From NCBI GenBank assembly GCA_021732445.1, contig JAKFUZ010000004.1, positions 86,383 through 150,382 on the forward strand: 64,000 nucleotides of DNA, read 5' to 3'. Below are positions 8,266-18,601 of the stretch, piece after piece. A model generated the notes under the pieces. It was given only the letters and a program-made list of their open reading frames with translations, had not been told where the DNA came from and searched no databases. The position numbers were made by a program, and so were the translations under genes. Each line of letters starts with the position of its first letter. The first letter of the stretch is position 1. The stretch is from Sphingomonas sp. Lineage in GTDB: Bacteria > Pseudomonadota > Alphaproteobacteria > Sphingomonadales > Sphingomonadaceae.

Positions 8266-8832
8266 TCATCCATGGGCCGCGCGATATTTTCGCACTGCAT
8301 CCAGCGTGTTGCGGACATGATCGGCCGGGTTCGCATCGCTGTGGACGTAAATCACCGCGCCCGATGGCGCGATGACATAGCTGGTGCGGTTGGTGATAGC
8401 GCGCGCCTGCCCGTCCGGGCCAACCCGTTCACGACCAAGCGCGACGTCATATCCCTTGATGACCGCCGGGCCGGCGCTCGCCACCGGAAACTGGCCGGCA
8501 CAGTCCTTTTTCGAAAAATCGGCGAGGATGCTGACCGGGTCGGCCGACATGCCAATCACTTGCGCTCCGGATTTCTTGAAATCATCAATCGCGGCGGCAA
8601 AGGCGCGGGCCTCCGCACTGCAACCGGGCGTGAACGCGGCCGGAAAGAAGTACAGCACTACCGGTCCTTTCTTAAGCGCCTCGGCCAGATGCAGGGTGAA
8701 AACCTTGCCCGCGGTCGCCCCGCGTGTGGTGAAGTCGGGCGCTTTGGCACCGGGCGCAAGCGCTGCCGCGGCCGGCACCGCAAGAGCAAGGCTTAAAGCG
8801 GCGGCAACAGCGGCGGCACGGGGTTTGCGCAT
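8266..8832 (-). CDS. Periplasmic peroxiredoxin (AhpC/TSA, PrxQ/BCP-like)
   Basis: A 188-residue protein from the ATG at 8832, chosen because GGAGA precedes it at the right spacing. Residues 1-24 form a signal peptide ending in an Ala-rich cleavage region, so the enzyme acts in the periplasm. The peroxidatic site is FFPAAFTPGC with C71, and a second Cys, C111 (SKKDCAG), is a likely resolving Cys. The fold blocks KAPDF and VIGMSADP are standard. It reduces hydroperoxides using a thiol donor that cannot be named from sequence. Confidence 0.85.
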   Translation of the reverse strand: MRKPRAAAVAAALSLALAVPAAAALAPGAKAPDFTTRGATAGKVFTLHLAEALKKGPVVLYFFPAAFTPGCSAEARAFAAAIDDFKKSGAQVIGMSADPVSILADFSKKDCAGQFPVASAGPAVIKGYDVALGRERVGPDGQARAITNRTSYVIAPSGAVIYVHSDANPADHVRNTLDAVRKYRAAHG

Positions 8833-8909
8833 CGGGGTCTCCATGGTTGTGCGCCGGAACGCGCGCATGCCGGCGTCCCTATCCGCTCGCGCGCGCCGGG
8901 TCGAGCGAT

Positions 8910-10001
8910 TCAGCGGGTGAACGAAACGCCAATCCGCGCATGAGTGTCGGCGCGGTTATAGCCCGGCAGCGTCTCGCCATAGCCGGTAAAGGCCTGACCG
9001 AACAAATACAGCCCCACGCCGTGCAGCCCCAGGTCACGCAGCCCAAGCGATGCAATCGGATAGGACACGAACAATTCGCCCGCGCCCTTGCCCGAGCGCG
9101 GGTTGCCGCGCGCAAAAATCTGGAACTTCACGCCGTCGGCCTGGCCAATCGAGGCGGTGACCGACCCATTGCCCCAAAAACGCGGCAAATCGGTCGCGAT
9201 GCCGTTCGAACTGACATAAAACCACCCTTGCGGCGCCACATCCAGCCGCCAGCCCCGGCCCAGATCAAACCGCTTGCTGACGCGCAGGAACACCCGGTTT
9301 GCATCGACCGAATCAGTCGTTCCACCACCGTTGGAGTCGTGCCGGAAGCCGATCGCCGCCCGCGCGGTTTGGCTGAGCGGAACGTCGGCAAAGCCTTCGG
9401 GGCTGTAGGTCACGGTGGTGATTGGCCCGGACGGCAGGCCAATTCCCCAGAACACCGTCTGGGTATAAGCGACCTTCAGATAAGACAGAGGCCCCGCGCT
9501 GGCAAAGGGCTGGAGCGCAAAACTGAACTGGAGTTTTGCCCGTGCATCCCCCGCGCCGGCGACAAAATAGGTCGGCTCGTGCGGGCTGAACCGGCCGGCA
9601 AAGCTGCTCGCCGGCCCGCGCGCGGTGTCGGTCACCTGCTCGACAGGGGCAGCGTCTGGCCTTGCCGAAATTCCCGGCGTAGCGGGCGAGGCCGCCGCCA
9701 GCCCCGGCGCGAGCGGCGCCAGCCGGTAGCGCAGCTTCACAAAGCCGCCGGGCGCGACGGGCGCAGTGTCGGCCGTCGAACGGATCAGCTCCAGCGTCAG
9801 GCTCGTGCCATCGCGCGCCGTTGTCTGAAGCGTATCGGGCGCCGCAACGGGAACCGCCTCACGCCCCTCGTTCAGCAAAAACACATCGACACCGGCAAGC
9901 GCCGCCTGCGCCGACAGCGGCGGCTCGACAATGGGGCGGAGCGACTGCGCCGCGCAAGGTGTGGCAACAAGCGCAAGCGGCAGGGCAAGGGCGATTCGCA
10001 T
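8910..10001 (-). CDS. pldA: Outer membrane phospholipase A (OMPLA)
   Basis: A 363-residue protein with a signal peptide (residues 1-18, ending in CAAQ). The C-terminal 230 residues are an OMPLA beta-barrel ending in a Phe-rich strand, GVSFTR. The catalytic residues fit exactly: H221 and S223 in GFRHDSNG and N235 in DANRVFLR, with the spacing of His142, Ser144 and Asn156 of the E. coli enzyme. Upstream, SPHEPTYF and YTQTVFWGI match conserved OMPLA strands. Residues 20-130 are an extra N-terminal part, not in E. coli PldA, rich in Pro and Ala. It hydrolyses phospholipids in the outer leaflet. Confidence 0.85.
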   Translation of the reverse strand: MRIALALPLALVATPCAAQSLRPIVEPPLSAQAALAGVDVFLLNEGREAVPVAAPDTLQTTARDGTSLTLELIRSTADTAPVAPGGFVKLRYRLAPLAPGLAAASPATPGISARPDAAPVEQVTDTARGPASSFAGRFSPHEPTYFVAGAGDARAKLQFSFALQPFASAGPLSYLKVAYTQTVFWGIGLPSGPITTVTYSPEGFADVPLSQTARAAIGFRHDSNGGGTTDSVDANRVFLRVSKRFDLGRGWRLDVAPQGWFYVSSNGIATDLPRFWGNGSVTASIGQADGVKFQIFARGNPRSGKGAGELFVSYPIASLGLRDLGLHGVGLYLFGQAFTGYGETLPGYNRADTHARIGVSFTR

Positions 10002-10135
10002 GGCCGCGCACCCTAGGGGCTTAGAGTGCCGACGGAAACCGGGGGCGCAGGCCGGTTGGGATAAATGACGAACGGTGCCACCGCAGTCCCATGGTCTGTG
10101 CGGTCCCCTGTTGCCCCGCCCCGACCCGCCGCGCT

Positions 10136-10945
10136 ATGCCCCTCGCCATGCGCGTAACGCCTGCCGACATCACCCTTGCCAACGCTCTTGCCGACGCAGC
10201 AGGGGCAGTCATCCGCCCGTATTTTCGGGTAGACCACGGGCTGGAAACCAAGGCGGACGCCTCCCCCGTAACGCTTGCCGACCGCGAGGCCGAGCGCGCG
10301 ATGCGCCGGCTGATCGCCCAAAACTGTCCCGATGACGCGATCATCGGCGAGGAATTCGGCCACACCCCGGGCAGCTCGGGCCGCGCCTGGGTGCTCGACC
10401 CGATTGACGGCACACGCGCCTTTGTTTCGGGTCGGCCGATCTTTGGGACGCTCATTGCGCTCATGATCGACGACTGGCCGGTGCTTGGCATCATCGACCA
10501 GCCAGTGGCACGCGAACGCTGGCTGGGCGTCACTGGCCAGCCCACGCTGTTCAACGGCGCGGCCGTGCGCACCCGCGCGTGCCCCGCACTGAAGGGCGCG
10601 GCGATGGCGACCACCTCACCCCATTTGTTCAGCGCGCATGAGGGCGAACATTATCTGGCGCTGGCAGCGGCAGCAACGGGCGGCAACATGCGCCAGGGGC
10701 CTATCTATGGCGGCGATTGCTATAATTATGGCTGCCTGGCCTCGGGCCATCTCGACATTGTGGTCGAGGCGGGCCTGAAACTCCATGATTTCGCCGCGCT
10801 TGTGCCGGTGGTGGAAGGGGCGGGCGGTCGAATGTGCGACTGGGCGGGCGATCCGCTAACCGCCGCAAGCGCCGGCGATGTGATTGCGGTGGGCGACCCG
10901 GCCCGCGTCGACGATGTGGTCGAGGCGCTCGCCTGTCGCCACTGA
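10136..10945 (+). CDS. hisN: Histidinol-phosphatase, inositol-monophosphatase family
   Basis: About 269 residues from the ATG at 10136; ATG 10148 gives a start (MRVTPADITLAN) equally typical of the family, and neither has a good ribosome-binding site. The metal-binding motifs of the Mg2+-dependent phosphatase family are present: GEEFG, WVLDPIDGTRAF (the D-P-I-D-G-T signature) and the C-terminal GGDCYNYG. The GTRAF and GDCYNYG details match HisN of alphaproteobacteria, which removes phosphate from histidinol phosphate in histidine synthesis. Other substrates of the same fold (inositol phosphate, 3'-phosphoadenosine) cannot be excluded. Confidence 0.85.
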   Translation: MPLAMRVTPADITLANALADAAGAVIRPYFRVDHGLETKADASPVTLADREAERAMRRLIAQNCPDDAIIGEEFGHTPGSSGRAWVLDPIDGTRAFVSGRPIFGTLIALMIDDWPVLGIIDQPVARERWLGVTGQPTLFNGAAVRTRACPALKGAAMATTSPHLFSAHEGEHYLALAAAATGGNMRQGPIYGGDCYNYGCLASGHLDIVVEAGLKLHDFAALVPVVEGAGGRMCDWAGDPLTAASAGDVIAVGDPARVDDVVEALACRH

Positions 10946-11066
10946 CCCTTGCCTTTTGGCACGCACCCCGTTATTGCGCCCGCCTTCCGCGAGTAAGAGG
11001 AATGGCCTGGCCGGTATGGGCTGCCAGGGCTGTTCATAAATCGTCGCGCATCATGAGGAGACGAAA

Positions 11067-11270
11067 ATGCCCAAACTCAAGACGAAGAGCGGCGTCAAAA
11101 AACGCTTCAAGCTCACCGCAACCGGCAAGCTCAAGCACGGCGTGGCCGGCAAGCGCCACCGGCTTATCAGCCACAATGGCAAATATATCCGTCAGAACCG
11201 CGGCACCAAGGTCCTTTCCAAGGCCGATACCGCAACCGTAAAGGCGTGGGCGCCTTACGGTCTCGGTTAA
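11067..11270 (+). CDS. rpmI: 50S ribosomal protein L35
   Basis: A 67-residue basic protein with the L35 signature KLKTKSGVKKRFKLTATGK near the start and GTKVLSKAD near the end. AGGAG precedes the ATG at the usual distance. It is first in the rpmI-rplT operon and assembles into the large subunit. No infC is seen upstream, so here the pair is separate from the usual infC-rpmI-rplT order. Confidence 0.97.
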   Translation: MPKLKTKSGVKKRFKLTATGKLKHGVAGKRHRLISHNGKYIRQNRGTKVLSKADTATVKAWAPYGLG

Positions 11271-11290
11271 GCATCAGGGAGATTTAGGAC

Positions 11291-11656
11291 ATGGCACGCG
11301 TAAAACGGGGTGTTACCACCCGCGCCAAGCACAAGAAGATTCTGGAATCGGCAAAGGGCTATTATGGCCGCCGCAAGAACACCATCCGCATTGCTCGCCA
11401 GGCCGTTGAAAAGGCAGGGCAATATGCCTATCGTGACCGCAAGGTAAAGAAGCGCTCCTTCCGTGCGCTGTGGATCCAGCGCATCAACGCCGCAGTGCGG
11501 GCCGAGGGGCTGACCTATGGCACCTTCATGCACGGGCTGAAGCTTGCCGGCGTAGAGCTCGACCGCAAGGTGCTGGCCGATATCGCCATGCATGAGGGCG
11601 AAGCGTTTAGCGGCATCATCGCGCAGGCAAAGGCGGCACTGCCCCAGGCCGCCTGA
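11291..11656 (+). CDS. rplT: 50S ribosomal protein L20
   Basis: A 121-residue protein starting [18 protein letters not shown], the signature of L20, which binds 23S rRNA early in assembly and can repress its own operon by binding the mRNA. It lies 20 bases after rpmI. A GC-rich hairpin followed by Ts stands 26 bases after the stop, before pheS. Confidence 0.98.
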   Translation: MARVKRGVTTRAKHKKILESAKGYYGRRKNTIRIARQAVEKAGQYAYRDRKVKKRSFRALWIQRINAAVRAEGLTYGTFMHGLKLAGVELDRKVLADIAMHEGEAFSGIIAQAKAALPQAA

Positions 11657-11682
11657 GGCGACCCTGCGCATCGGCCGATACG

Positions 11683-11714
11683 GGGCGCTGGTGGATTGCC
11701 ACCGGCGCCCTTTT
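11683..11714 (+). terminator. Hairpin with T run between rplT and pheS
   Basis: A 12-base-pair stem (GGGCGCTGGTGG with CCACCGGCGCCC, one G-U pair) around a 4-base loop, followed directly by TTTT. It is a standard intrinsic terminator in form. As pheS starts 48 bases later, it may also act as an attenuator that sets how much rplT transcription runs on into pheS. Confidence 0.72.
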
Positions 11715-11761
11715 CGTTATCCAGCCCCCAACGGCCCCCGCGCCGTCCGACAGGAACGGGT

Positions 11762-12862
11762 ATGACCATGACAACCGATCTCGATCAGATGCGCGGCCAG
11801 ACGCTGGCAGCGGTGGAGAACGCCGACAGTCTTGAGGCGCTGGACGCAGTCCGTGTGGCGGCCCTTGGCAAGGCCGGGTCCATAACCGCGCTGCTGAAGT
11901 CGCTGGGTGGCATGAGCCCCGACGAGCGGCTGATCGAAGGCCCCCGCATCCAGCGCCTGCGCGAGGCAGTGAGCGATGCCGTCGCCGCCCGCCGACACGC
12001 ACTTGATCGCGCCGTGCTCGACGCCAGGCTCGCCGCCGAAACGCTCGACATGACATTGCCGGCGGAGCCCGCGCCGCAAGGGTCGATCCACCCCGTGAGC
12101 CAGGTGATGGACGAACTTGCCGAAATCTTCGCCGATATGGGCTTTGCGGTCGCGACGGGGCCGGAAATCGAGGATGACTGGCACAATTTTTCCGCGCTCA
12201 ATATTCCCGAGACCCACCCGGCGCGGGCAATGCACGATACCTTTTATCTCGCCGGCGACCATGCCCGGCCAATGGTGCTGCGCACCCATACCAGCCCGGT
12301 GCAGATCCGCACGATGATGACGCAGGCGCCGCCCCTCCGCATCATTGCGCCGGGCCGCACCTATCGGTCTGACAGCGACGCGACCCATACGCCGATGTTC
12401 CATCAGGTCGAAGGGCTGGTGATCGACAAGGGCATCACGCTCGGCCATTTGAAGTGGACGCTGGAGACGTTTCTGAAAGCGTTTTTCGAACGCGACGACA
12501 TCGTACTGCGGCTGCGCCCGAGCTATTTCCCCTTCACCGAGCCTTCCGCCGAAGTCGATATCGGCTACACCCTGCAGGGCGGCAAGCGCGTGATTGGCGG
12601 TGGCGGTGGCGGTGGCAATGCGGGCGGCTGGATGGAAGTGCTCGGCTCCGGCATGGTCCACCCAAAAGTGATTGCGGCCTGCGGGCTTGATCCCGACGCG
12701 TGGCAGGGCTTTGCCTTTGGCTGCGGCATCGACCGGCTGGCGATGCTCAAATATGGCATGGACGATCTGCGCGCCTTTTTCGACGGCGATATCCGCTGGC
12801 TCAAACATTACGGGTTTTCGTGCCTTGACGTGCCCACTTTGTCGGGGGGAGTCGGCGCATGA
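11762..12862 (+). CDS. pheS: Phenylalanine-tRNA ligase alpha subunit
   Basis: A 366-residue protein from the ATG at 11762. It has the N-terminal coiled-coil region and a class II synthetase core: [24 protein letters not shown] and the C-terminal [13 protein letters not shown] are hallmark PheS segments. It charges tRNA-Phe together with PheT as an alpha2-beta2 tetramer. The frame is open upstream to 11696, but that part overlaps the terminator hairpin and is not coding. The stop overlaps the pheT start by four bases. Confidence 0.97.
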   Translation: MTMTTDLDQMRGQTLAAVENADSLEALDAVRVAALGKAGSITALLKSLGGMSPDERLIEGPRIQRLREAVSDAVAARRHALDRAVLDARLAAETLDMTLPAEPAPQGSIHPVSQVMDELAEIFADMGFAVATGPEIEDDWHNFSALNIPETHPARAMHDTFYLAGDHARPMVLRTHTSPVQIRTMMTQAPPLRIIAPGRTYRSDSDATHTPMFHQVEGLVIDKGITLGHLKWTLETFLKAFFERDDIVLRLRPSYFPFTEPSAEVDIGYTLQGGKRVIGGGGGGGNAGGWMEVLGSGMVHPKVIAACGLDPDAWQGFAFGCGIDRLAMLKYGMDDLRAFFDGDIRWLKHYGFSCLDVPTLSGGVGA

Positions 12863-15261
12863 AGTTCACGCTTTCCTGGCTCAAAGAGCATCTCGATACC
12901 AAGGCCGGCCCCGACACCATCGTCGACGCGCTGACCCGAATCGGCCTTGAGGTCGACGGTGTCGACAACCCCGGCGACCGGCTCGCCGCGTTCCGCGTCG
13001 CGCGGGTGCTGTCGGCCGAGCGCCATCCGCAGGCCGACAAGCTGCAGGTGCTCGTCGTCGATGCAGGCGACGGGCCGCTTCAGGTGGTCTGTGGCGCGCC
13101 CAATGCGCGGGCGGGGCTGGTCGGCGTGTTTGGCGCGCCCGGCGCGACCGTGCCCGCAAGCGGCATGGTGCTGAAAGTTGCCGCCATTCGCGGGGTCGAA
13201 TCGAACGGCATGATGTGTTCGGCCCGCGAGCTGGAGCTTGGCGACGAGCATGACGGCATCATCGAGCTGCCAGCCGACGCGCCGGTGGGCCGCGGTTTTG
13301 CCGATTATGCCGGGTTGAACGACCCGGTCATCGACGTGTCCGTCACCCCCAACAGGCAGGATTGCATGGGCGTGCGCGGCATTGCGCGCGATCTGGCCGC
13401 AGCGGGCCTTGGCACGCTTCGCCCGCTTGCCGAGGTGTATCGCATGGCGCCGCACAGCCCCGCCTCGTCATCCGGATTGCCGGCTGGCCCTGATATAGCC
13501 ATCCACGATCCGGACGGCTGCCCGGCCTTTTACGCGCAAACCGTGGCCGGCGTCCGCAATGGGGCGTCGCCGGCATGGATGCAGGCAAAGCTCAAGGCGA
13601 TCGGGCAAAAGCCGATTTCGGCACTGGTCGACATTACCAATTTCGTGATGGTCGACCTCGGCCGCCCATTGCATGTCTATGACCGCGCCAAACTCGCCGG
13701 CGGGCTCATCGCGCGCAAGGCGCAGGCCGGCGAAAGCGTCGTCGCGCTCAATGGCAAAACCTATGCGCTTGACGCCATGATGACCGTCATCGCCGATGAC
13801 GAGAAGGTCCATGACATTGGCGGCATCATGGGCGGCCAGGAGACCGGCGTTTGCGAAACGACCACCGATGTGCTCATCGAATGCGCCTTTTTCGATCCCC
13901 AAAGCATTGCGCGCACCGGGCAGAAACTGCTGCTGACCAGCGACGCGCGCACCCGGTTCGAGCGCGGCGTTGACCCTGCGTTTCTCGACGAAGGGCTGGC
14001 GATTGCGACATGGCTGGTAACAGAGCATTGCGGCGGCACGCCAAGTGCCGTCACGCGCGCCGGCACCCCGCCCGATGTGACGCGCACCATCGCCTATGAT
14101 CCGGCACGCGCAGCAACGCTGGGCGGCCTGGCCGTCGCGCCTGAACGGCAGCGCGACATTCTTGAGCGTCTAGGCTTTCTGGTTAGCGACACGTGGCAGG
14201 TAACAACGCCAAGCTGGCGGCGCGATGTGGAGGGCGTGGCCGATCTGGTTGAGGAAGTTATCCGCATCGAAGGGATCGACAATGTGCCGTCAACCCCGCT
14301 GCCGCGGCCGCCGGGCGTGGCACTGCCCACCGCAACGCCGGCGCAGCGGCTCGAACGGCGCGTCCGCCGGGCAGCGGCCGCCCGCGGGCTGAATGAAGCG
14401 GTGACGTGGAGCTTTCTTTCTGAAACCCAGGCGGCGGCCTTTGGCGGCGGCGCCTGGGCGCTCGCCAACCCCATCAGCGAGGAGTTGAAGGTGATGCGCC
14501 CCTCGCTCCTGCCTGGCCTGCTGGCCGCGACTGAGCGCAACGTCAAGCGCGGCGCAACCAGCGTTCGGCTGTTCGAGATTGGTCGACGCTATCTGGCAGA
14601 CGCCGAGCGGCTGACGCTGGGCGCGGTGCTGGCCGGCGAGCGGCGCGCGCGCGGCTGGCAATCGGGCAAGGCGCAAGCGTTCGACGCGTTCGATGCCAAG
14701 GCCGAGGCGCTTGCCCTGCTGGCTGAGGCGGGCGCGCCGGCCGACAATCTGCAGGTGCTCGGCGCCGATGCGATAGGGGCGGGCGACGCATGGCACCCCG
14801 GCCAATCCGGCACGCTTAGACTTGGCCCAAAAACGGTGCTGGCGGCGTTTGGCATGGTCCATCCGCTGACGCTCAAGGCATTCGATCTGGCGGGCCCGGT
14901 CGCGGCAATCGAGCTGTATCTCGATGCGCTTGCGCCAAAACGCGCAACCGGGCTGATGCGTGCTGCCTATACGCCGCCGGCGCTGCAAGCGGTGACGCGC
15001 GACTTTGCGTTTCTGGTGCCCGAGACACTGGCGGCCGACCAGCTCGTGCGGGCCGCGAAAAGCGCCGACAAGGCGGTCATCACGGCGGCCCGGTTGTTCG
15101 ACGTGTTCACCGGGGCCGGCGTTGAGCCGGGCGCCAAAAGCCTTGCGATTGAAGTCACGCTGCAACCGGCCGACAAGAGCTTCACCGACGAAGAGCTGAA
15201 GGCGGTTGCCGACAAGATTGTGGCGGCCGCGACCCGGCTCGGTGCGAGCCTGCGCGGATGA
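12859..15261 (+). CDS. pheT: Phenylalanine-tRNA ligase beta subunit
   Basis: An 800-residue protein, the normal length for PheT. In order: N-terminal tRNA-binding (OB) domain with [16 protein letters not shown]3/B4 editing domain, B5 domain, catalytic-like core with [15 protein letters not shown], and the C-terminal ferredoxin-like anticodon-binding domain ([12 protein letters not shown] to the end). It overlaps pheS by ATGA at its start and prfC by ATGA at its end, so the three genes are translated as a coupled set. Confidence 0.97.
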   Translation: MKFTLSWLKEHLDTKAGPDTIVDALTRIGLEVDGVDNPGDRLAAFRVARVLSAERHPQADKLQVLVVDAGDGPLQVVCGAPNARAGLVGVFGAPGATVPASGMVLKVAAIRGVESNGMMCSARELELGDEHDGIIELPADAPVGRGFADYAGLNDPVIDVSVTPNRQDCMGVRGIARDLAAAGLGTLRPLAEVYRMAPHSPASSSGLPAGPDIAIHDPDGCPAFYAQTVAGVRNGASPAWMQAKLKAIGQKPISALVDITNFVMVDLGRPLHVYDRAKLAGGLIARKAQAGESVVALNGKTYALDAMMTVIADDEKVHDIGGIMGGQETGVCETTTDVLIECAFFDPQSIARTGQKLLLTSDARTRFERGVDPAFLDEGLAIATWLVTEHCGGTPSAVTRAGTPPDVTRTIAYDPARAATLGGLAVAPERQRDILERLGFLVSDTWQVTTPSWRRDVEGVADLVEEVIRIEGIDNVPSTPLPRPPGVALPTATPAQRLERRVRRAAAARGLNEAVTWSFLSETQAAAFGGGAWALANPISEELKVMRPSLLPGLLAATERNVKRGATSVRLFEIGRRYLADAERLTLGAVLAGERRARGWQSGKAQAFDAFDAKAEALALLAEAGAPADNLQVLGADAIGAGDAWHPGQSGTLRLGPKTVLAAFGMVHPLTLKAFDLAGPVAAIELYLDALAPKRATGLMRAAYTPPALQAVTRDFAFLVPETLAADQLVRAAKSADKAVITAARLFDVFTGAGVEPGAKSLAIEVTLQPADKSFTDEELKAVADKIVAAATRLGASLRG

Positions 15262-16829
15262 CGATTGCTTCGGAACGGCGCACCTTCGCCATCATCTCCC
15301 ACCCGGATGCCGGCAAGACGACGCTTACCGAGAAATTGCTCTATTTCGGCGGGGCGATTCATTTGGCCGGCGAGGTCAAGGCGCGCGGGGCCAACCGGCG
15401 CGCGCGCTCCGACTGGATGAAGATCGAGCAGCAGCGCGGCATTTCGGTCACGTCATCGGTAATGACGTTCGAAAAAGACGGCATCACCTTCAATCTGCTC
15501 GACACGCCAGGGCATGAGGATTTCTCCGAAGACACCTATCGCACGCTGACCGCGGTCGATTCGGCCGTCATGGTGATTGACGCCGCACGCGGCATCGAGA
15601 CGCAAACCCGCAAGCTCTTCGAGGTGTGCCGGCTGCGTTCGGTGCCGATCATCACCTTTGTCAACAAGGTCGACCGCGAGGGGCGCGACACCTTTGCGCT
15701 GCTCGACGAAATCGCCGACCTGCTAGCACTTGACGTGACGCCGATGAGCTGGCCCGTTGGCATGGGCGGCGAATTTGAGGGCGTTTATGACCTCCACGCC
15801 AACCGGCTGATGCAGCCCACCGGCGACGGCCGTGAGTTTCTAGGCAAAAGCGCCACCATGTCCGGGCTGGATGATCCCGCACTCGCCGGGCTGCTCAGCG
15901 GCGCCGCGCTCGCGCGGCTGCGCGACGAGGCCGAGCTTGCGCTGGGTGGCTATGGCGCGTTTGACCCGGTCGCCTATCGCAACGGCGACCAGACGCCGGT
16001 GTATTTTGGCTCCGCATTGAAGGATTTCGGTGTCGGCGAGCTGATCGACGCGCTTGCCCGGCACGCGCCGGGGCCGCGCCCGCAACCGGCGGAGCCGGCC
16101 GCCGTTTCCCCGGACCGGATCGATGTGACCGGCTTTGTCTTCAAGGTGCAGGCAAATATGGACCCCCAGCACCGCGACCGCATTGCCTTCATGCGGCTGT
16201 GCTCGGGCACCTTCAGGCGCGGCATGAAGCTCACGCCAACGGGCCATGGCAAGCCGATCGCGATCCATTCCCCGATCCTGTTCTTCGCGCAGAACCGGGA
16301 ACTGGCGGACGAGGCCTTTCCCGGTGACATTATTGGCATCCCCAATCATGGCACGCTGCGGGTGGGTGACAGCCTGAGCGAACGAGCCGATGTGCGCTTC
16401 ACGGGCCTGCCCAATTTCGCGCCCGAAATCTTGCGCCGCGTCGCGCTGAAAGACCCGACCAAGACGAAACAGCTTCGCAAAGCGCTGGACGACATGGCCG
16501 AAGAAGGGGTGACGCAAGTCTTCTATCCGGATATCGGCTCAAGCTGGATCATCGGCGTGGTCGGGCAGTTGCAGCTCGACGTTCTGCTGAGCCGGCTCGA
16601 TGCCGAATATAAGGTGGCAGCAGCGCTTGAGCCGGCCCCGTTCGAAACCGCGCGCTGGGTGTCGGCGCCAAGCCCGGCCGACCTGAAGGCGTTTACCGAC
16701 CTCAACCGCAGCGCCATGGCCAGGGACCGCGACGACAACCCGGTGTTCCTCGCCAAATCAGCCTGGGAAATGGGGTATATTACGGATCGCTATCCAGCGG
16801 TCCGTTTTGCGGCCACGCGCGAGCGATAG
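15258..16829 (+). CDS. prfC: Peptide chain release factor 3
   Basis: A 523-residue translational GTPase. The G1 motif is SHPDAGKTT, G3 is DTPGHEDF and G4 is NKVD; switch I contains the RARSDWMKIEQQRGI block that sets RF3 apart from EF-G. The C-terminal RF3 domain runs from about residue 380. RF3 removes RF1/RF2 from the ribosome after peptide release. The ATG overlaps the pheT stop by four bases, which is not the usual place for prfC. A strong hairpin follows the stop directly. Confidence 0.95.
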   Translation: MTIASERRTFAIISHPDAGKTTLTEKLLYFGGAIHLAGEVKARGANRRARSDWMKIEQQRGISVTSSVMTFEKDGITFNLLDTPGHEDFSEDTYRTLTAVDSAVMVIDAARGIETQTRKLFEVCRLRSVPIITFVNKVDREGRDTFALLDEIADLLALDVTPMSWPVGMGGEFEGVYDLHANRLMQPTGDGREFLGKSATMSGLDDPALAGLLSGAALARLRDEAELALGGYGAFDPVAYRNGDQTPVYFGSALKDFGVGELIDALARHAPGPRPQPAEPAAVSPDRIDVTGFVFKVQANMDPQHRDRIAFMRLCSGTFRRGMKLTPTGHGKPIAIHSPILFFAQNRELADEAFPGDIIGIPNHGTLRVGDSLSERADVRFTGLPNFAPEILRRVALKDPTKTKQLRKALDDMAEEGVTQVFYPDIGSSWIIGVVGQLQLDVLLSRLDAEYKVAAALEPAPFETARWVSAPSPADLKAFTDLNRSAMARDRDDNPVFLAKSAWEMGYITDRYPAVRFAATRER

Positions 16830-16859
16830 GGCGGCCCGGCCCCCTCAAGCCGGGCCGCC
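16830..16859. terminator. GC-rich hairpin between convergent prfC and merR-type gene
   Basis: An 11-base-pair perfect stem (GGCGGCCCGGC with GCCGGGCCGCC) around an 8-base loop, directly after the prfC stop codon. There is no T run, so termination would rely on the stem or on Rho. It lies in the 43 bases between two convergent genes. Confidence 0.5.
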
Positions 16860-16872
16860 ACCGCCACCGCGC

Positions 16873-17250
16873 TCACCCCAGACCGGCATCGTCCGCGGCA
16901 AGCGCTGCGGCAAGCGCGGCGCGCACGGCGCGTACCACCGCCATGTCGCTGCCGCGCGCCGACTGGCCGCGCTCGCTTGCGAGCAGCGACTGCACACCGC
17001 GAATCGTATAGCCGTCATGGTTGAGCAGCCGGTGGATACGCTGCACGAGCACCACATCGTCAGGCCGGTAATAGCGCCGGCGCCCGGCACGCTGCAACGG
17101 CCGCAATTGCGGAAAGCGCGTTTCCCAATAACGCAGAACATGCTGTGGCAGGCCGATTTCCGCCGACACTTCGCCGATGGTCCGAAAGGCGCCGGCGGCT
17201 TTTTCTGTCGTCTGACCCAAGCCGTCAGCCAGCCTTGACGATGCGTTCAC
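16873..17250 (-). CDS. MerR-family transcriptional regulator
   Basis: A 125-residue protein with a MerR winged helix-turn-helix: [22 protein letters not shown], then [19 protein letters not shown] and [11 protein letters not shown]. The C-terminal effector part is short and Ala-rich with no metal-binding Cys, so it is not a metal sensor. A MerR gene directly behind ihfA is common in alphaproteobacteria. The two overlap by 26 bases here, so they share one transcript; the target genes are unknown. Confidence 0.88.
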   Translation of the reverse strand: MNASSRLADGLGQTTEKAAGAFRTIGEVSAEIGLPQHVLRYWETRFPQLRPLQRAGRRRYYRPDDVVLVQRIHRLLNHDGYTIRGVQSLLASERGQSARGSDMAVVRAVRAALAAALAADDAGLG

Positions 17251-17524
17251 GCATCATCTGGCTTGCGCGAAACGTCAGCACGCGGCGCGGCGCAATGGGC
17301 ACCTCAACGCCGGTTTTGGGGTTGCGCCCCACCCGCTCGCCCTTGTCGCGCAGCACAAAGGTGCCAAAGCTCGAAATCTTGACTTGCTCGCCCTTGGCCA
17401 GCGCATCGCAAAGATGGCCCAGAATCTGCTCCACCAGCCGCGCCGAATCGATTCGCGACAGGCCAACATGTTTGTGCAACGATTCGGCCAGGTCGGCCCT
17501 TGTCAGTGTTCCCGCGACAGCCAT
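17225..17524 (-). CDS. ihfA: Integration host factor alpha subunit
   Basis: A 99-residue HU/IHF-family protein. [22 protein letters not shown] holds the conserved core and the DNA-inserting Pro in the beta arm, and the opening [12 protein letters not shown] is IhfA-type. As a heterodimer with IhfB it bends DNA at specific sites, for example at RpoN promoters and recombination sites. It follows fabH on the same strand after about 100 bases of intergenic DNA. Confidence 0.93.
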   Translation of the reverse strand: MAVAGTLTRADLAESLHKHVGLSRIDSARLVEQILGHLCDALAKGEQVKISSFGTFVLRDKGERVGRNPKTGVEVPIAPRRVLTFRASQMMRERIVKAG

Positions 17525-17625
17525 GTGCCCTCATCCCTCCAGATCGGCAGAATCGCTACCTATCACAATGGCAAAGCCGACATAAAGTATTTTGTAACGG
17601 CAATGACGAGGCAACATTATGCGCG

Positions 17626-18591
17626 TTAGAACCGCACCAGCGCCGCGCCCCAGGTGAAGCCACCGCCCATCGCTTCCAGCACGATCAGGTCGCCAGCAGT
17701 GATGCGCCCGTCTCTTACCGCTACGTCAAGCGCCAATGGCACCGATGCAGCCGAGGTGTTGGCATGCTGGTCGACGGTCATCACCACGCGCTCGGGCGGC
17801 AGGCCAAGCTTTTTGGCGGTGGCATCAAGAATGCGCGCATTGGCCTGATGTGGGACAACCCAGTCGACATCATTGGCACAATATCCCGTGCCCGCCAGCG
17901 CCTCTTCCATCACCGCGGCAAGATTTACCACCGCATGGCGGAACACTTCACGGCCCTTCATGCGGACATGGCCAACCGTACCCGTGGTCGATGGACCGCC
18001 ATCAACATAAAGCAGGCCATTGTGCCGGCCATCGGCATGCAGCCTGGTTGACAAAATGCCGCGCGCGCCGGAGTCGCTCTCTTCGGCTTCCAGCACGATG
18101 GCCCCAGCGCCATCGCCGAACAGAACGCAGGTCGTGCGATCTTCCCAGTCCAGAATGCGGCTGAAGGTTTCGGCGCCGATGACCAGTGCCCGCCGCGCCG
18201 CGCCGGCCCGGATCATGCTGTCGGCCACGTGCAGCGCATAAAGAAAGCCCGAGCACACCGCTGCCACGTCGAACGACACGCAATCGTCAATGCCAAGCGC
18301 GGCCTGCACCTTGGTGGCACTTGCCGGAAACGTCTGGTCGGGTGTCGCTGTTGCCAGCACGATCAGGTCGATATCGGCCGGCGCCCGACCCGCTGCCGCC
18401 AGCGCGGCGCGCGCCGCATCGGTTGCGAGCGTGGCCGTCGTCTCGTCGGGCCCGGCGAGATGGCGAAAGCGAATGCCCGTGCGCTCGACGATCCATTCAT
18501 CGGTCGTGTCAACGGTTTGCGCCAGTTCGGCGTTGGACACGCGGCGCCGGGGCAAGGCGGCGCCGGTACCGGTAATAACGGCACGAATCAC
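17626..18591 (-). CDS. fabH: Beta-ketoacyl-ACP synthase III
   Basis: A 321-residue protein from a GTG at 18591; the frame is open to 18723 but that part overlaps plsX. The catalytic triad is in place: C113 in AVCSGF, H248 in PHQANARI and N278 in HANTS, close to Cys112, His244 and Asn274 of E. coli FabH. The enzyme condenses acetyl-CoA with malonyl-ACP to begin fatty acid synthesis in the cytoplasm. It starts 10 bases after plsX stops, the classic rpmF-plsX-fabH order. Confidence 0.96.
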   Translation of the reverse strand: MIRAVITGTGAALPRRRVSNAELAQTVDTTDEWIVERTGIRFRHLAGPDETTATLATDAARAALAAAGRAPADIDLIVLATATPDQTFPASATKVQAALGIDDCVSFDVAAVCSGFLYALHVADSMIRAGAARRALVIGAETFSRILDWEDRTTCVLFGDGAGAIVLEAEESDSGARGILSTRLHADGRHNGLLYVDGGPSTTGTVGHVRMKGREVFRHAVVNLAAVMEEALAGTGYCANDVDWVVPHQANARILDATAKKLGLPPERVVMTVDQHANTSAASVPLALDVAVRDGRITAGDLIVLEAMGGGFTWGAALVRF

Positions 18592-18601
18592 GCAGCGTTC
18601 C

